The notes under the pieces were generated by a model, which had not been told where the DNA came from, did no database searches, and worked only from the letters and a program-made list of their open reading frames with translations. A stretch of DNA of 64,000 nucleotides, taken from the NCBI RefSeq assembly GCF_035953295.1, contig NZ_CP108370.1, forward strand, positions 6,247,001 through 6,311,000, given 5' to 3'. This DNA comes from Streptomyces sp. NBC_01335. GTDB lineage: Bacteria; Actinomycetota; Actinomycetes; Streptomycetales; Streptomycetaceae. Positions 16,501 to 24,141 of the stretch are shown here, one piece after another. Positions within the stretch are counted from its first letter, which is position 1, and each line of letters opens with the position of its first letter. The position numbers and the translations under genes are program-made.

Positions 16501-19500
16501 CGTGGGTCACACCGAGTTCGGTCAGCCGGGCGGCGACGGCTGCCGACAGCGCGCTCAGCCGACCGTAGGTGAGGGAGGAACGGCCGTCGTGCACCGCGAG
16601 CCGGTCGGGCGTCCGGGCGGCCTGCCGGGCGAATACGGCGTGGACGGGCATCGCGGGGACGGGCACGACGGGACCGGACAGCAGGGCGGAGACCTCGGCC
16701 GCGGCCTCCGGCGGCTCGACCGAGGCGCACGCGATCGTCCCGTTCGGCGCCCGGGTCAGGGTGTCGAGCGCGTGGACGAACGACTCCTGCCAAGCGACGA
16801 CCGTCGCACGGTCGAACCGCTGGGTGTCGAACACGAACCGGCCGGCCAGGGTCCCGTCGCGGCCGAACCACCAGTCGAGCGAGAGCTCGTACGGGCTGGT
16901 GCCGCGCTCGAACGGTACGGGGAGCGCGCGGAGCCCGTCCGGTGGGTCAGGAACGCTGGCGTCCGGGCTCAGCATGTTGAACAGGACGTCGAGCAGGGGA
17001 GGCTGCTCCGGCCCGCCCTCCTCCCGCAGCTTCCGGGAGAGGACCTCGAACGGCAGGTCCTGGTGGTCCAGCGCGGCGACGACCCGGCGGGCCAGTGCCC
17101 CGTGCAGGTCGGCGAAGGGCCGCGTCCGGTCGACGGAGATCCTCAGCGGCAGGGTGTTGACGAAATTGCCCACGAGATCGCGGGCGTGCGGCCGGTGACG
17201 TCCGGACACCGGGACGCCCACCAGGAACTCGTCGCGTCCGCCGACCCGGGAGAGCAGGACGGCGAACACCGCGAGGACGACGGAGAACGGGGTCGACCGT
17301 GTGCGACTGGCGAGGTCGGTGACCCGCCGGGAGACCTCGGCGGACGCCGTGAACGCGACGGTGTCACCACGATGGCGGCCTGCCTGCCGAGGCCGGTCGC
17401 CCGGGAGCTCGAGAGGTTCCGGACGGTCATTCAACTCGGCCAGCCAGAAACCGAGTTGTCGATCAGCCTCCGAGGAGGCGAGCCACTCCTCCTCCGCTCG
17501 CACGTGCGCCGCCAAAAGTCCTTCGACCGGTGGAAGGACCGGGCACGCGGATCCCGTGCGTCCCGCGTAGCAGGCGTAGAGGTCCCGGAGCAGCAGGCCG
17601 GTGGAGAAGGCGTCCGCGACGATGTGGTGGACGACGAGGACGAGCACGTGACGGTCGGGCGCCGTCCGCAGCAGCGCGCTCCGCAGCAGCGGGGGCACGT
17701 CGAGCGAGATGGTGCGATCGCTCATGCGGGTGATCTCGCGGCGCAGTTCCGCCTCGTCCGCGACGTCCACGACCGGTAGATCGACGGCCACGTCGGCCAG
17801 GATCTCCTGCGTCGTTCCCCGGGCCGACGTGTGGAAGACCGCGCGCAGACTTTCGTGCCTCCGCAGGACGTCCCGCAGGGCCTCACGCAGCGCATCGGCG
17901 TCGAGGGAGCCGCGCAGATCGGCGAGCACGGGCACGTTGTACGCCTCGGCGGCGCCCTCGACCTCGCTCAGGAAGAGGAACCGCTCCTGGAGGCTGGTGA
18001 CCGGAAGGCGGATTCCCCCCTGGTGCCGGACGGCCGGTGCGTCGTTCACCCGCTCGTGGTCTCCTGCGAGCCGCGCCAGCGAGGCCGGTGACGGATCGCT
18101 CAGGAACGAGCCGACGGGTATGGGCCGACGCCAGCGGGACCGCGCCTCCGCGACGACGCGGGTGGCGAGCAGAGAGTCGCCGCCCAGGTCGAAGAGACTG
18201 TCCCGCGCCGACACTTCGGTGACTCCGAGAGCGGCACGGAAGATCTCGCGGGCCGATTCCTCCAGATCTTCGGGGTCCTCTTCGGGCCGGACCGAGCCGG
18301 ATCCGGAGTACGGGACGGACACCGGCGAGACAGGGTCCAGCCAGTGGCGCCGCCGCTCGAACGGGTAGCCGGGCAACTCGGCGCAGCCGCCGGCGCTCGT
18401 GGCGGCGAAGGCCGCCGCCTCCCCTCCCAGACCCAGCGCCCACGCGTGGCCCAACCCGGCCGCCAGGGCCTCATGGGGCGGCAGCCCGGGAAACACGACG
18501 GCGACCGCGTCGCCGAAGACCGCAGGGAGGACGGCGCCGGACCCGGGACCGGTCGGCAAGCACACGACGGCGGAAATCTTCGGCGGGAGCCTGCGGCGGC
18601 CGGGGGTGGCGGGAGAGCCCGCCGAAACAGCTGCCAGGTCCGGGCGGACGCCGGGCGAGCACCACTCGGACCCGTCGGGGTCGTACCACGCGACAGCCGC
18701 CGGGCGGGCCGCGTTCCGCAGCATGTCGCCGAGCGGCCGGGTGGTGGCCCGGCCGGCCAGCACACCGGAGGCGTCCTCCTCGGAGAACACCCCGGTGAGC
18801 ACGGCTGCGGCGAGCCAGGACCGGTGGTCCGCCAGGACGGCGCCGGGCGTGACGCCGTGCTCGGCCCAGACGGCCGCGCAACCGAGAGCCACGACGGAGT
18901 CCGTGAGGAGCGCCGGGGCGTCCTCCACCAGCGACTCCAGCGCACGGTCGGCCGTCGTGCCCCGTCCGGCGGCCCACGGGCCGACGAGCCGTCGCGCGGT
19001 TTCGCGGAAGGCCGGCCGGCCGGCGACGAGGGCGTCGAGGTACTTCTGCCCGAAGGGCTGTTCCGAGGTGTTCCGGAGCAGGAACGCGGGCGGTCGTGGC
19101 GTGGTGTCCCGGTCGGTGCCGGGCAGTGTCACGCACGTGCCGGAGGAACGCCACAGCAGCGCGCGGCGCAGCGGGTGTCCGGACCGGGACCGCACCAGCG
19201 CCGACCCGACGTCCGCCACCGCGTGCGCGGACAGCCCGGCGAGTCGGCCGCGCAGGAGGACCTCCAGCCTGTCGAGCGCTTCGGGCGACCGGGCGGAGAA
19301 CGGCAGTACCAGCGTGTCCGGAACGGCGGGCCGCGGGGCCTCGGGGGTTTCGGGAGGCTCTTCGACGAGGAGGTGCACGTTTGTGCCGCCCACCCCGAAG
19401 GCGCTGACTCCGGCGATCAGTGGGCCGGGCGCGGACCATGTGCGCAGGGCGTGGTTGACCCGGAACGGCGAGGAGACGAAGTCGATGTGCGGATTCGTCT

Positions 19501-20677
19501 CCTCGGCACCGGGCGACGCGGGCAGCGTCCGGTGCCGGAGCGAGAGCACGACCTTGATCAATCCGGCGATCCCCGCAGCGGAGTCGAGATGGCCGATGTT
19601 GGACTTCGTCGAGCCGATGGCGCAGAACCCGATCCTGTCGGTGCTCTGCCGGAACGCGCGTGTCAGCGCCTCGACCTCGATGGGGTCACCCAGCGGCGTA
19701 CCCGTGCCGTGAGCCTCCACGTAGGAGACCTCGTCCGCCGTGATGCCCGCCAGGCGGTGCGTCGAGGCGATCACCGCCTCCTGCCCGCGGAGGCTCGGCG
19801 CGGTGTAACCGCTCTTGGCCGCGCCGTCGTTGTTCATGTCGCTGGCGCGGATGACGGCGAGGACCCGGTCGCCGTCGGCCAGCGCGTCTTCCAGACGCCG
19901 GAGCACCACGAGACCCGCCCCGCTCGCGAAGACGGTGCCCGCGGCCTGCGCCGAGAAGGGGCGGCAGAGGCCGTCCGGGGAAGCGATGCCCCCTTCCGTG
20001 TACATGTACCCCACGTCGTGCGGCCGGATGGCCGAGCCACCGGCCAGCGCCACGTCGGTGTCGTAGTTCAGCAGGGCACGGCACGCCTGATGCACCGCGG
20101 CCAGGCTGGAGGAGCAGGCGCAGTCCACGGCGATGCTCGGTCCGGTCAGCCCGAGCCGGTAGGACAGGGACGTCGCGGTGAAGCCCCGGTCGTTGCCCAT
20201 CAGGACGCGGTGCCAGCCGAGCCCGCGGATCACCTCCGGGTGGCCGAGCACGTTGCTCAGCAGGTAGTCCGAGTGATTCATGCCGAGGTACACACCGACA
20301 CCGGCGGGCGGAGCGGCGGGGTCCAGGCCGGCGTCCTCCAGGGCGTGCACGGCGGTCTGCAGCAGGATGCGCTGCTGGGGATCGGTGGCCGCCGCCTCGG
20401 CCGGAGTGAGGCCGAAGAACTCGGCGTCGAACAGGCTGGGATCGGAGAACGGCTTGCGCCACGGTACGTACGACGGCGCGTCGACGATCTCGCGCGGGCG
20501 CCCGGAACCGAGCAGTTCCTCCCGGGGGACCTCTTCCAGGGGCGCGGCGCCCTCGCGCAGCAGATTCCAGTACTCCGCCGGTGAGTCCGCCCCGGGGAAG
20601 CGGCAGGCCATTCCGGTGACGGCGATCAGAGGCTGTACGTCGTCCGGGTCGGTGGTGCCGGTGGTGTCGGTGGTCAT
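13592..20677 (-). CDS. Hybrid PKS-NRPS: KS-AT(dead)-ACP-C-A-PCP-C(dead)
   Basis: The 2361-residue protein has these domains: KS about 15-440 (Cys188, His323, His363); AT remnant about 540-775; ACP (Ser835); condensation about 890-1330 (HHIVAD, 1017-1022); adenylation about 1345-1840 (YTSGTTGRPKG, NYGPAE, NGNGKVD); PCP (Ser1884); and a final condensation-like domain about 1940-2340. In the AT the GHSxG serine position is His618 (ADHRSW). In the last domain the HHxxxDG motif reads HLLVLDG, so the catalytic second His is Leu2064. The adenylation pocket reads DAHVATNVVK by the Stachelhaus positions, which I cannot assign. There is no KR, DH, ER or thioesterase domain. It should extend a chain by one malonyl unit and one amino acid. 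It overlaps the upstream NRPS by ATGA. Confidence 0.9.
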   Translation of the reverse strand: MTTDTTGTTDPDDVQPLIAVTGMACRFPGADSPAEYWNLLREGAAPLEEVPREELLGSGRPREIVDAPSYVPWRKPFSDPSLFDAEFFGLTPAEAAATDPQQRILLQTAVHALEDAGLDPAAPPAGVGVYLGMNHSDYLLSNVLGHPEVIRGLGWHRVLMGNDRGFTATSLSYRLGLTGPSIAVDCACSSSLAAVHQACRALLNYDTDVALAGGSAIRPHDVGYMYTEGGIASPDGLCRPFSAQAAGTVFASGAGLVVLRRLEDALADGDRVLAVIRASDMNNDGAAKSGYTAPSLRGQEAVIASTHRLAGITADEVSYVEAHGTGTPLGDPIEVEALTRAFRQSTDRIGFCAIGSTKSNIGHLDSAAGIAGLIKVVLSLRHRTLPASPGAEETNPHIDFVSSPFRVNHALRTWSAPGPLIAGVSAFGVGGTNVHLLVEEPPETPEAPRPAVPDTLVLPFSARSPEALDRLEVLLRGRLAGLSAHAVADVGSALVRSRSGHPLRRALLWRSSGTCVTLPGTDRDTTPRPPAFLLRNTSEQPFGQKYLDALVAGRPAFRETARRLVGPWAAGRGTTADRALESLVEDAPALLTDSVVALGCAAVWAEHGVTPGAVLADHRSWLAAAVLTGVFSEEDASGVLAGRATTRPLGDMLRNAARPAAVAWYDPDGSEWCSPGVRPDLAAVSAGSPATPGRRRLPPKISAVVCLPTGPGSGAVLPAVFGDAVAVVFPGLPPHEALAAGLGHAWALGLGGEAAAFAATSAGGCAELPGYPFERRRHWLDPVSPVSVPYSGSGSVRPEEDPEDLEESAREIFRAALGVTEVSARDSLFDLGGDSLLATRVVAEARSRWRRPIPVGSFLSDPSPASLARLAGDHERVNDAPAVRHQGGIRLPVTSLQERFLFLSEVEGAAEAYNVPVLADLRGSLDADALREALRDVLRRHESLRAVFHTSARGTTQEILADVAVDLPVVDVADEAELRREITRMSDRTISLDVPPLLRSALLRTAPDRHVLVLVVHHIVADAFSTGLLLRDLYACYAGRTGSACPVLPPVEGLLAAHVRAEEEWLASSEADRQLGFWLAELNDRPEPLELPGDRPRQAGRHRGDTVAFTASAEVSRRVTDLASRTRSTPFSVVLAVFAVLLSRVGGRDEFLVGVPVSGRHRPHARDLVGNFVNTLPLRISVDRTRPFADLHGALARRVVAALDHQDLPFEVLSRKLREEGGPEQPPLLDVLFNMLSPDASVPDPPDGLRALPVPFERGTSPYELSLDWWFGRDGTLAGRFVFDTQRFDRATVVAWQESFVHALDTLTRAPNGTIACASVEPPEAAAEVSALLSGPVVPVPAMPVHAVFARQAARTPDRLAVHDGRSSLTYGRLSALSAAVAARLTELGVTHGESVGIAMERGVPLIAGLLGALRAGATAVPFDLTLPRKRLATIAEDCRPRFVLCADAKDAEFAPFARAVSLPAVDGAAADGPTGPVPGDSVDLGAGAYLTYTSGTTGRPKGIHFPHRALANLIHWETSGHTSALRWMQLASFGFDAAFHETFAALCSGGSLFVADEATKHDHDLFAGFVREHGVEKAIVPVSLLHALAARFARDVGPFASLREVASTGEQLRVSESLIDFFERLDGCALINNYGPAETHVVTSYRFTGPPRAWPRHAPIGSPVQNVVLEIQDDRGRAVPRGAVGELAIGGDCVATGYLGRPDLTAERFRTDGGARSYRSGDRARLSSLGHIDFVGRADQQIKIRGYRVEPGEVEVAVRRDPDVRDVALVASGPDGDRRLDAYLVAAPAAQDLAGRLRRRLREDLPAAMVPSSFTVVDALPVNGNGKVDPTRLPAPGAGPASRSGHAAPEDRATTDVLAVFRQVLGRPELDADEDFFDAGGHSLLATRLMHVLRERTGVRLGIPELYRWGTAAELARLVAERGPSADAAEEELPPSGPPVALPPGLRPLVRASSEFQKTFVFAASRPLDPARVRAAAAAVLARHPALRLFFPDMRRKGGAYGERPVLAEPGAVPVRVGASRGTGTAAANSLHDEAQGTPIDPAREPLVRLTVSGNLLAVTVHLLVLDGRGMLTLCHEIAEACRADSPPVSEDPRPAEVDDGFLRYLSWRHALGDGPRAREAARVWHEILPAEAGDRPHVGPLADRLSWAPTGRLHDALRSLCSDLRVTPFVVHLTAFAMALAKADGREDVCPAVPLDGRCHSDLDRSVGGFANTVPVPLSIPVDGFPASVLTTVRDAFDRIRELRTVPFADLAADDPALRAFGDLPVVFNYARDDGNRPDGLRGVGPDPLAPRLRVHFTVVDAGKSFRVSLKYARGASEVQDAQLLDHYRQALYTLAFSAGPGAGAAGAEERDGSVMERI

Positions 20678-23600
20678 GGGCGCTTGTGCTCCGATCGCTC
20701 ACGTCGTTTGCGGGCCACTTGCTGTCGTCGCCGTGCCTGGGCCACGCGGCGGGCGTCGGTCGCCCCGTCCGGGACGGGGCGGGTCCGGTCCGTCTCCGGC
20801 GCGCCTTCGAGGCAGGCCGCGTATCCCCGGACGGTCGGGTGGCGGAACAGATCGACGATCCGGGCCGAGGGCGTGATCCGGCCGCGCACTTCCTGAAGGA
20901 GCCGGGCCATCAGGATGGATGTTCCGCCCGAGCGGAAGAAGTCGTCGCCGGGGCCCACGGTGTCGTCGCGCAGTACCTCCCGCCACACGCCCAGGAGCCG
21001 CTCCTCCAGTTCGGTGGTGACAGCGGCCGCCGGCGGTGGGTCCACCTCGAACACCACCGGTCGTAGGGCACGGCGGTCGGTCTTCCCGCCGGCCGTGGTG
21101 GGCAATGAGGAGAGGGGGACGAAGGCCGCAGGCAGCATCTGGTCCGGCAGCAGGGCGGCGAGCGCGCCGCGCAGCTTCGCCGGTTCCAGGGGCACGGGCC
21201 TCGCCTCCGGTACGTAGTGGGCGACGAGCACGTCCCGGTCTCCCCGTCGCTGCACCGTCACCGCCGACGCGGTGACGCCGTCCAGTGAATTGAGGGCGTG
21301 TTCCACCTCCTCCAGTTCGATCCGGTACCCGTTGATCTTCACCTGGTGGTCGACCCGGCCGGCGAGTTGGAGGGAACCGTCCGCGAGCAGGCGCGCGACG
21401 TCTCCGGTGCGGTAGAGGCGTCCGGCGCCAGGGAGGCCGGGCAGCTCCACGAAGGCTTCCCGGGTGAGGCCCGGGAGTCCCGCGTAGCCCCGGGTCACTC
21501 CCGCGCCGCCGAGGAGGAGTTCGCCGTACATGCCCACCGGGACCGGGCGCAGCGCGGAATCGACCACGTGGGCGGTGGTGTTGGCCAGCGGTCGGCCGAC
21601 GAGCACGCGGTCCGGTGCGGGCGGTACTTCCCAGGAAGTGGACCAGACCGTTGTCTCCGTGGGCCCGTACATGTTGAGGACCCGGGGGATCCCCGCGTTC
21701 TTGAGCCGGGCGGCGAGCACCGTGTCCAGGGCCTCACCGCCGACCATGAGGAGGTCCAGGCGGCCGAGCGCCGCTTCCGCGCCCGGCAGCCGCAGGACCT
21801 CGCGCACGAGTGTGGGCGTGGCCTGCATCGCGGTGACCCCCTCGCGGGAGATCAGCTCCGGAATACCCTCCGGTTCCCGCATGTCCCCGGTGACGGGAAC
21901 GTTGAGCAGGGTTTCTGTGGTCTCGGCCAGTACCACCGGCAGCCCCCGGGAGAGGGTCCACAGCAGTTCGACCACGGCGATGTCGAAGGTGACGTCGGTG
22001 ACGGACAGCCATACCGCGGCATCGTCGACCCCGAGCACGGCGTCCAGTGCCGTGACCAGGTTGCTCAGATTGCGGTGGGTGACCTCGACGCCCTTCGGAC
22101 GGCCGGTCGATCCCGACGTGAAGATCACGTACGCGGACCCGCCGGCGGCCGCCCGGGCGACGGGGGCCTGCGGGGGCGCCGCCGCGGACACCAGGTCCCC
22201 GACGAGCAGGCGCAGGCCGGTGAAGCCGGAGACCCTGTCCTCGTAAGGCGCACCGAGCACGACCGCCGCGCACCCGGCGGACTCCAGAATCCCGTCGGTC
22301 CGGTCGGCCGGGTGGGTACCGCTGAGCGGTACGTACACCAGGCCGGCCTCCATCAGCCCCAGCAGCACCGCGACCAAGTCCGGCGTACGGGGCAGGAGCA
22401 GTCCCACACGCTGTCCGGGGAGCAGACCCGAGGCACGCAGGGCGGCGGCGACGCGGGCGGCACGCGCGGCGAGTTCCCCACGCGGGACGGTCGTTCCCCG
22501 GAAGGTCAGCGCCGCGGCACCGGGGGCCTCGGCGAGGCGTCGGCGGATCAGCGTGTCCAGGGTGGTCTCCGGAACAGGGCACTTCTGGGCGGCGTTCCAC
22601 TCCTCGGTGGCCCGTACGCTCGCCGGTTCGAGGAGGGCGAGTTCACCGAGCGGGGTGTCCGGCGACTCGGCGAAGAGCCGGACGACGTCCTCGAACCAGC
22701 CGGCGAAGCGGCGCGCGTCGGTCTCGTCGAGGAGCGTTCTGTTGTAGATCATGATGCCCGCGAGGCCGTCGTCCACGGCCCGCAGCTTGAACATGACGTC
22801 GTACTGGGCCGAGTAGATGGGCGGCACGACGGTCCTGGTCTCGACGCCCGCCAGGTCCAGTTCGACCGCCGGGTAGCTCTGCAGGATGAAGATGGTCTGG
22901 AAGATCGGCGAGTGGGAACTGCTGCGCTCCGGCGACACCGCCCGCACCACCTGGTCGAACGGGAGGTCCTGGTGGGCGAAGGCCTCGAACGCCGTCTGCC
23001 GGGTACGGGCGAGATACTCGCGGACGGTGAGCGATTCGTCGACGCGACTGCGGATGGTGATCGAGTTGAAGAAGAGCCCGAAGGTGTTTTCCAGCACGGG
23101 ATAGGGACGGTTGGCCAGCGGGCTCCCCACCGCGAGGTCGTTCTGCCGGGTCATGCGGGAGAGCAGGAACGCGTACGCGGCCATGAGGGCGCTGTAGAGG
23201 GTGGAGCCGGTGTCCTCGCAGAGGACCCGCACCCTGTCGAGCGTCTCGGCGCCGTAGTGGAAGTCGAATCCCTCGCCCTGGTAGCTCTGCACGGCCTCGC
23301 GGGAGCGGGCCGGCGCGAGATCCAGTGCCGGGGGCAGACCGGCGAGCGCGGCACGCCAGTACTCCGTCTGGTTCCGTGCCAGCTCGCCGCCCAGCCAGCT
23401 CCGCTCCCAGACCGCGTAGTCGGCGTACTGGACAGGGAGTTCGGGCAGATCTGCCGCCCGCCCCTCCGTACGCGCGGCGTACAGCTCGGAGATCTCCCGC
23501 TTGAGCAGGTTGGCGGACCAGCCATCGGATATGACGTGGTGCTGCGTCACCACGAAGGTCCACCGCCGGGGCCCGGTACGGATCAGATCGAAGCGGATCA

Positions 23601-24141
23601 GAGGTGCGGCGGAGAGGTCGAAGCGCGTGGTCACGAGCGAGCGGACCAACGCCTGCGCCGCCTCGGGGCCGGACACCTCGTGGGTGGTGAACGCGGCGGG
23701 ACAGCGCGCGTCGATCCTCTGCTCCAGGCCCGTGTCCGTCTCGACGAGAGAGGTCCGCAGCGCCTCGTGGCGCCGGACCACGTCGTCGACCGCTCCCCGC
23801 AGCGCCTCGACGTCGAGCTCACCGCGCAGTTCGTTGACGAAGTACATGTTGTAGACGGGAAGATCGGTGGCCGTCTGTTCCACCAGCCAGAGCCGGTGCT
23901 GGGCGTACGAGGCGGGAATCGGAGCCGAGCGGTCGACCCGCTCCATGCGGACGTCGCGGCGGGCCTCGTCCTGCTGGTGCTCGCGCAGGAAGCGCAGGAT
24001 CTCCGTGCGATGGTGCCGGATGGTGTCGGTCGTCTCCGGGGTCAGCTCGCCGTCCGCCGCGGAGACGGTCAGCTTGTCGCCCCGCAGACCGATCCGGACA
24101 CCCCGGGCCGACAGGTCTTCGAGCAGGCGGGTGACCTTCAC
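20674..24141 (-). CDS. NRPS with TubC docking domain: C-A(Gly)-PCP
   Basis: The 1155-residue protein begins with a TubC-type docking domain (about 1-55, MKVTRLLEDLSARGVRIGLR with the first codon GTG). A condensation domain follows (about 72-500, HHVISDG at 201-207), then adenylation (about 510-1010, FTSGSTGRPKG, MYGPTE) and a PCP (Ser1075). The pocket reads DIVQMGMVWK, close to the known glycine code DILQLGLIWK, so glycine is predicted. A strongly basic tail (about 1130-1155) may contact the KS of the next protein. GTG 24141 overlaps the PKS stop by GTGA. Confidence 0.9.
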   Translation of the reverse strand: MKVTRLLEDLSARGVRIGLRGDKLTVSAADGELTPETTDTIRHHRTEILRFLREHQQDEARRDVRMERVDRSAPIPASYAQHRLWLVEQTATDLPVYNMYFVNELRGELDVEALRGAVDDVVRRHEALRTSLVETDTGLEQRIDARCPAAFTTHEVSGPEAAQALVRSLVTTRFDLSAAPLIRFDLIRTGPRRWTFVVTQHHVISDGWSANLLKREISELYAARTEGRAADLPELPVQYADYAVWERSWLGGELARNQTEYWRAALAGLPPALDLAPARSREAVQSYQGEGFDFHYGAETLDRVRVLCEDTGSTLYSALMAAYAFLLSRMTRQNDLAVGSPLANRPYPVLENTFGLFFNSITIRSRVDESLTVREYLARTRQTAFEAFAHQDLPFDQVVRAVSPERSSSHSPIFQTIFILQSYPAVELDLAGVETRTVVPPIYSAQYDVMFKLRAVDDGLAGIMIYNRTLLDETDARRFAGWFEDVVRLFAESPDTPLGELALLEPASVRATEEWNAAQKCPVPETTLDTLIRRRLAEAPGAAALTFRGTTVPRGELAARAARVAAALRASGLLPGQRVGLLLPRTPDLVAVLLGLMEAGLVYVPLSGTHPADRTDGILESAGCAAVVLGAPYEDRVSGFTGLRLLVGDLVSAAAPPQAPVARAAAGGSAYVIFTSGSTGRPKGVEVTHRNLSNLVTALDAVLGVDDAAVWLSVTDVTFDIAVVELLWTLSRGLPVVLAETTETLLNVPVTGDMREPEGIPELISREGVTAMQATPTLVREVLRLPGAEAALGRLDLLMVGGEALDTVLAARLKNAGIPRVLNMYGPTETTVWSTSWEVPPAPDRVLVGRPLANTTAHVVDSALRPVPVGMYGELLLGGAGVTRGYAGLPGLTREAFVELPGLPGAGRLYRTGDVARLLADGSLQLAGRVDHQVKINGYRIELEEVEHALNSLDGVTASAVTVQRRGDRDVLVAHYVPEARPVPLEPAKLRGALAALLPDQMLPAAFVPLSSLPTTAGGKTDRRALRPVVFEVDPPPAAAVTTELEERLLGVWREVLRDDTVGPGDDFFRSGGTSILMARLLQEVRGRITPSARIVDLFRHPTVRGYAACLEGAPETDRTRPVPDGATDARRVAQARRRQQVARKRRERSEHKRP

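Noticed and set aside
13682..17779. Very long plus-strand open frame (1365 codons) opposite the hybrid synthetase, and similar long frames opposite other genes.
   Set aside because: They mirror GC-rich codon bias of the real genes; the translations are rich in Arg, Gly and Pro and show no domains.
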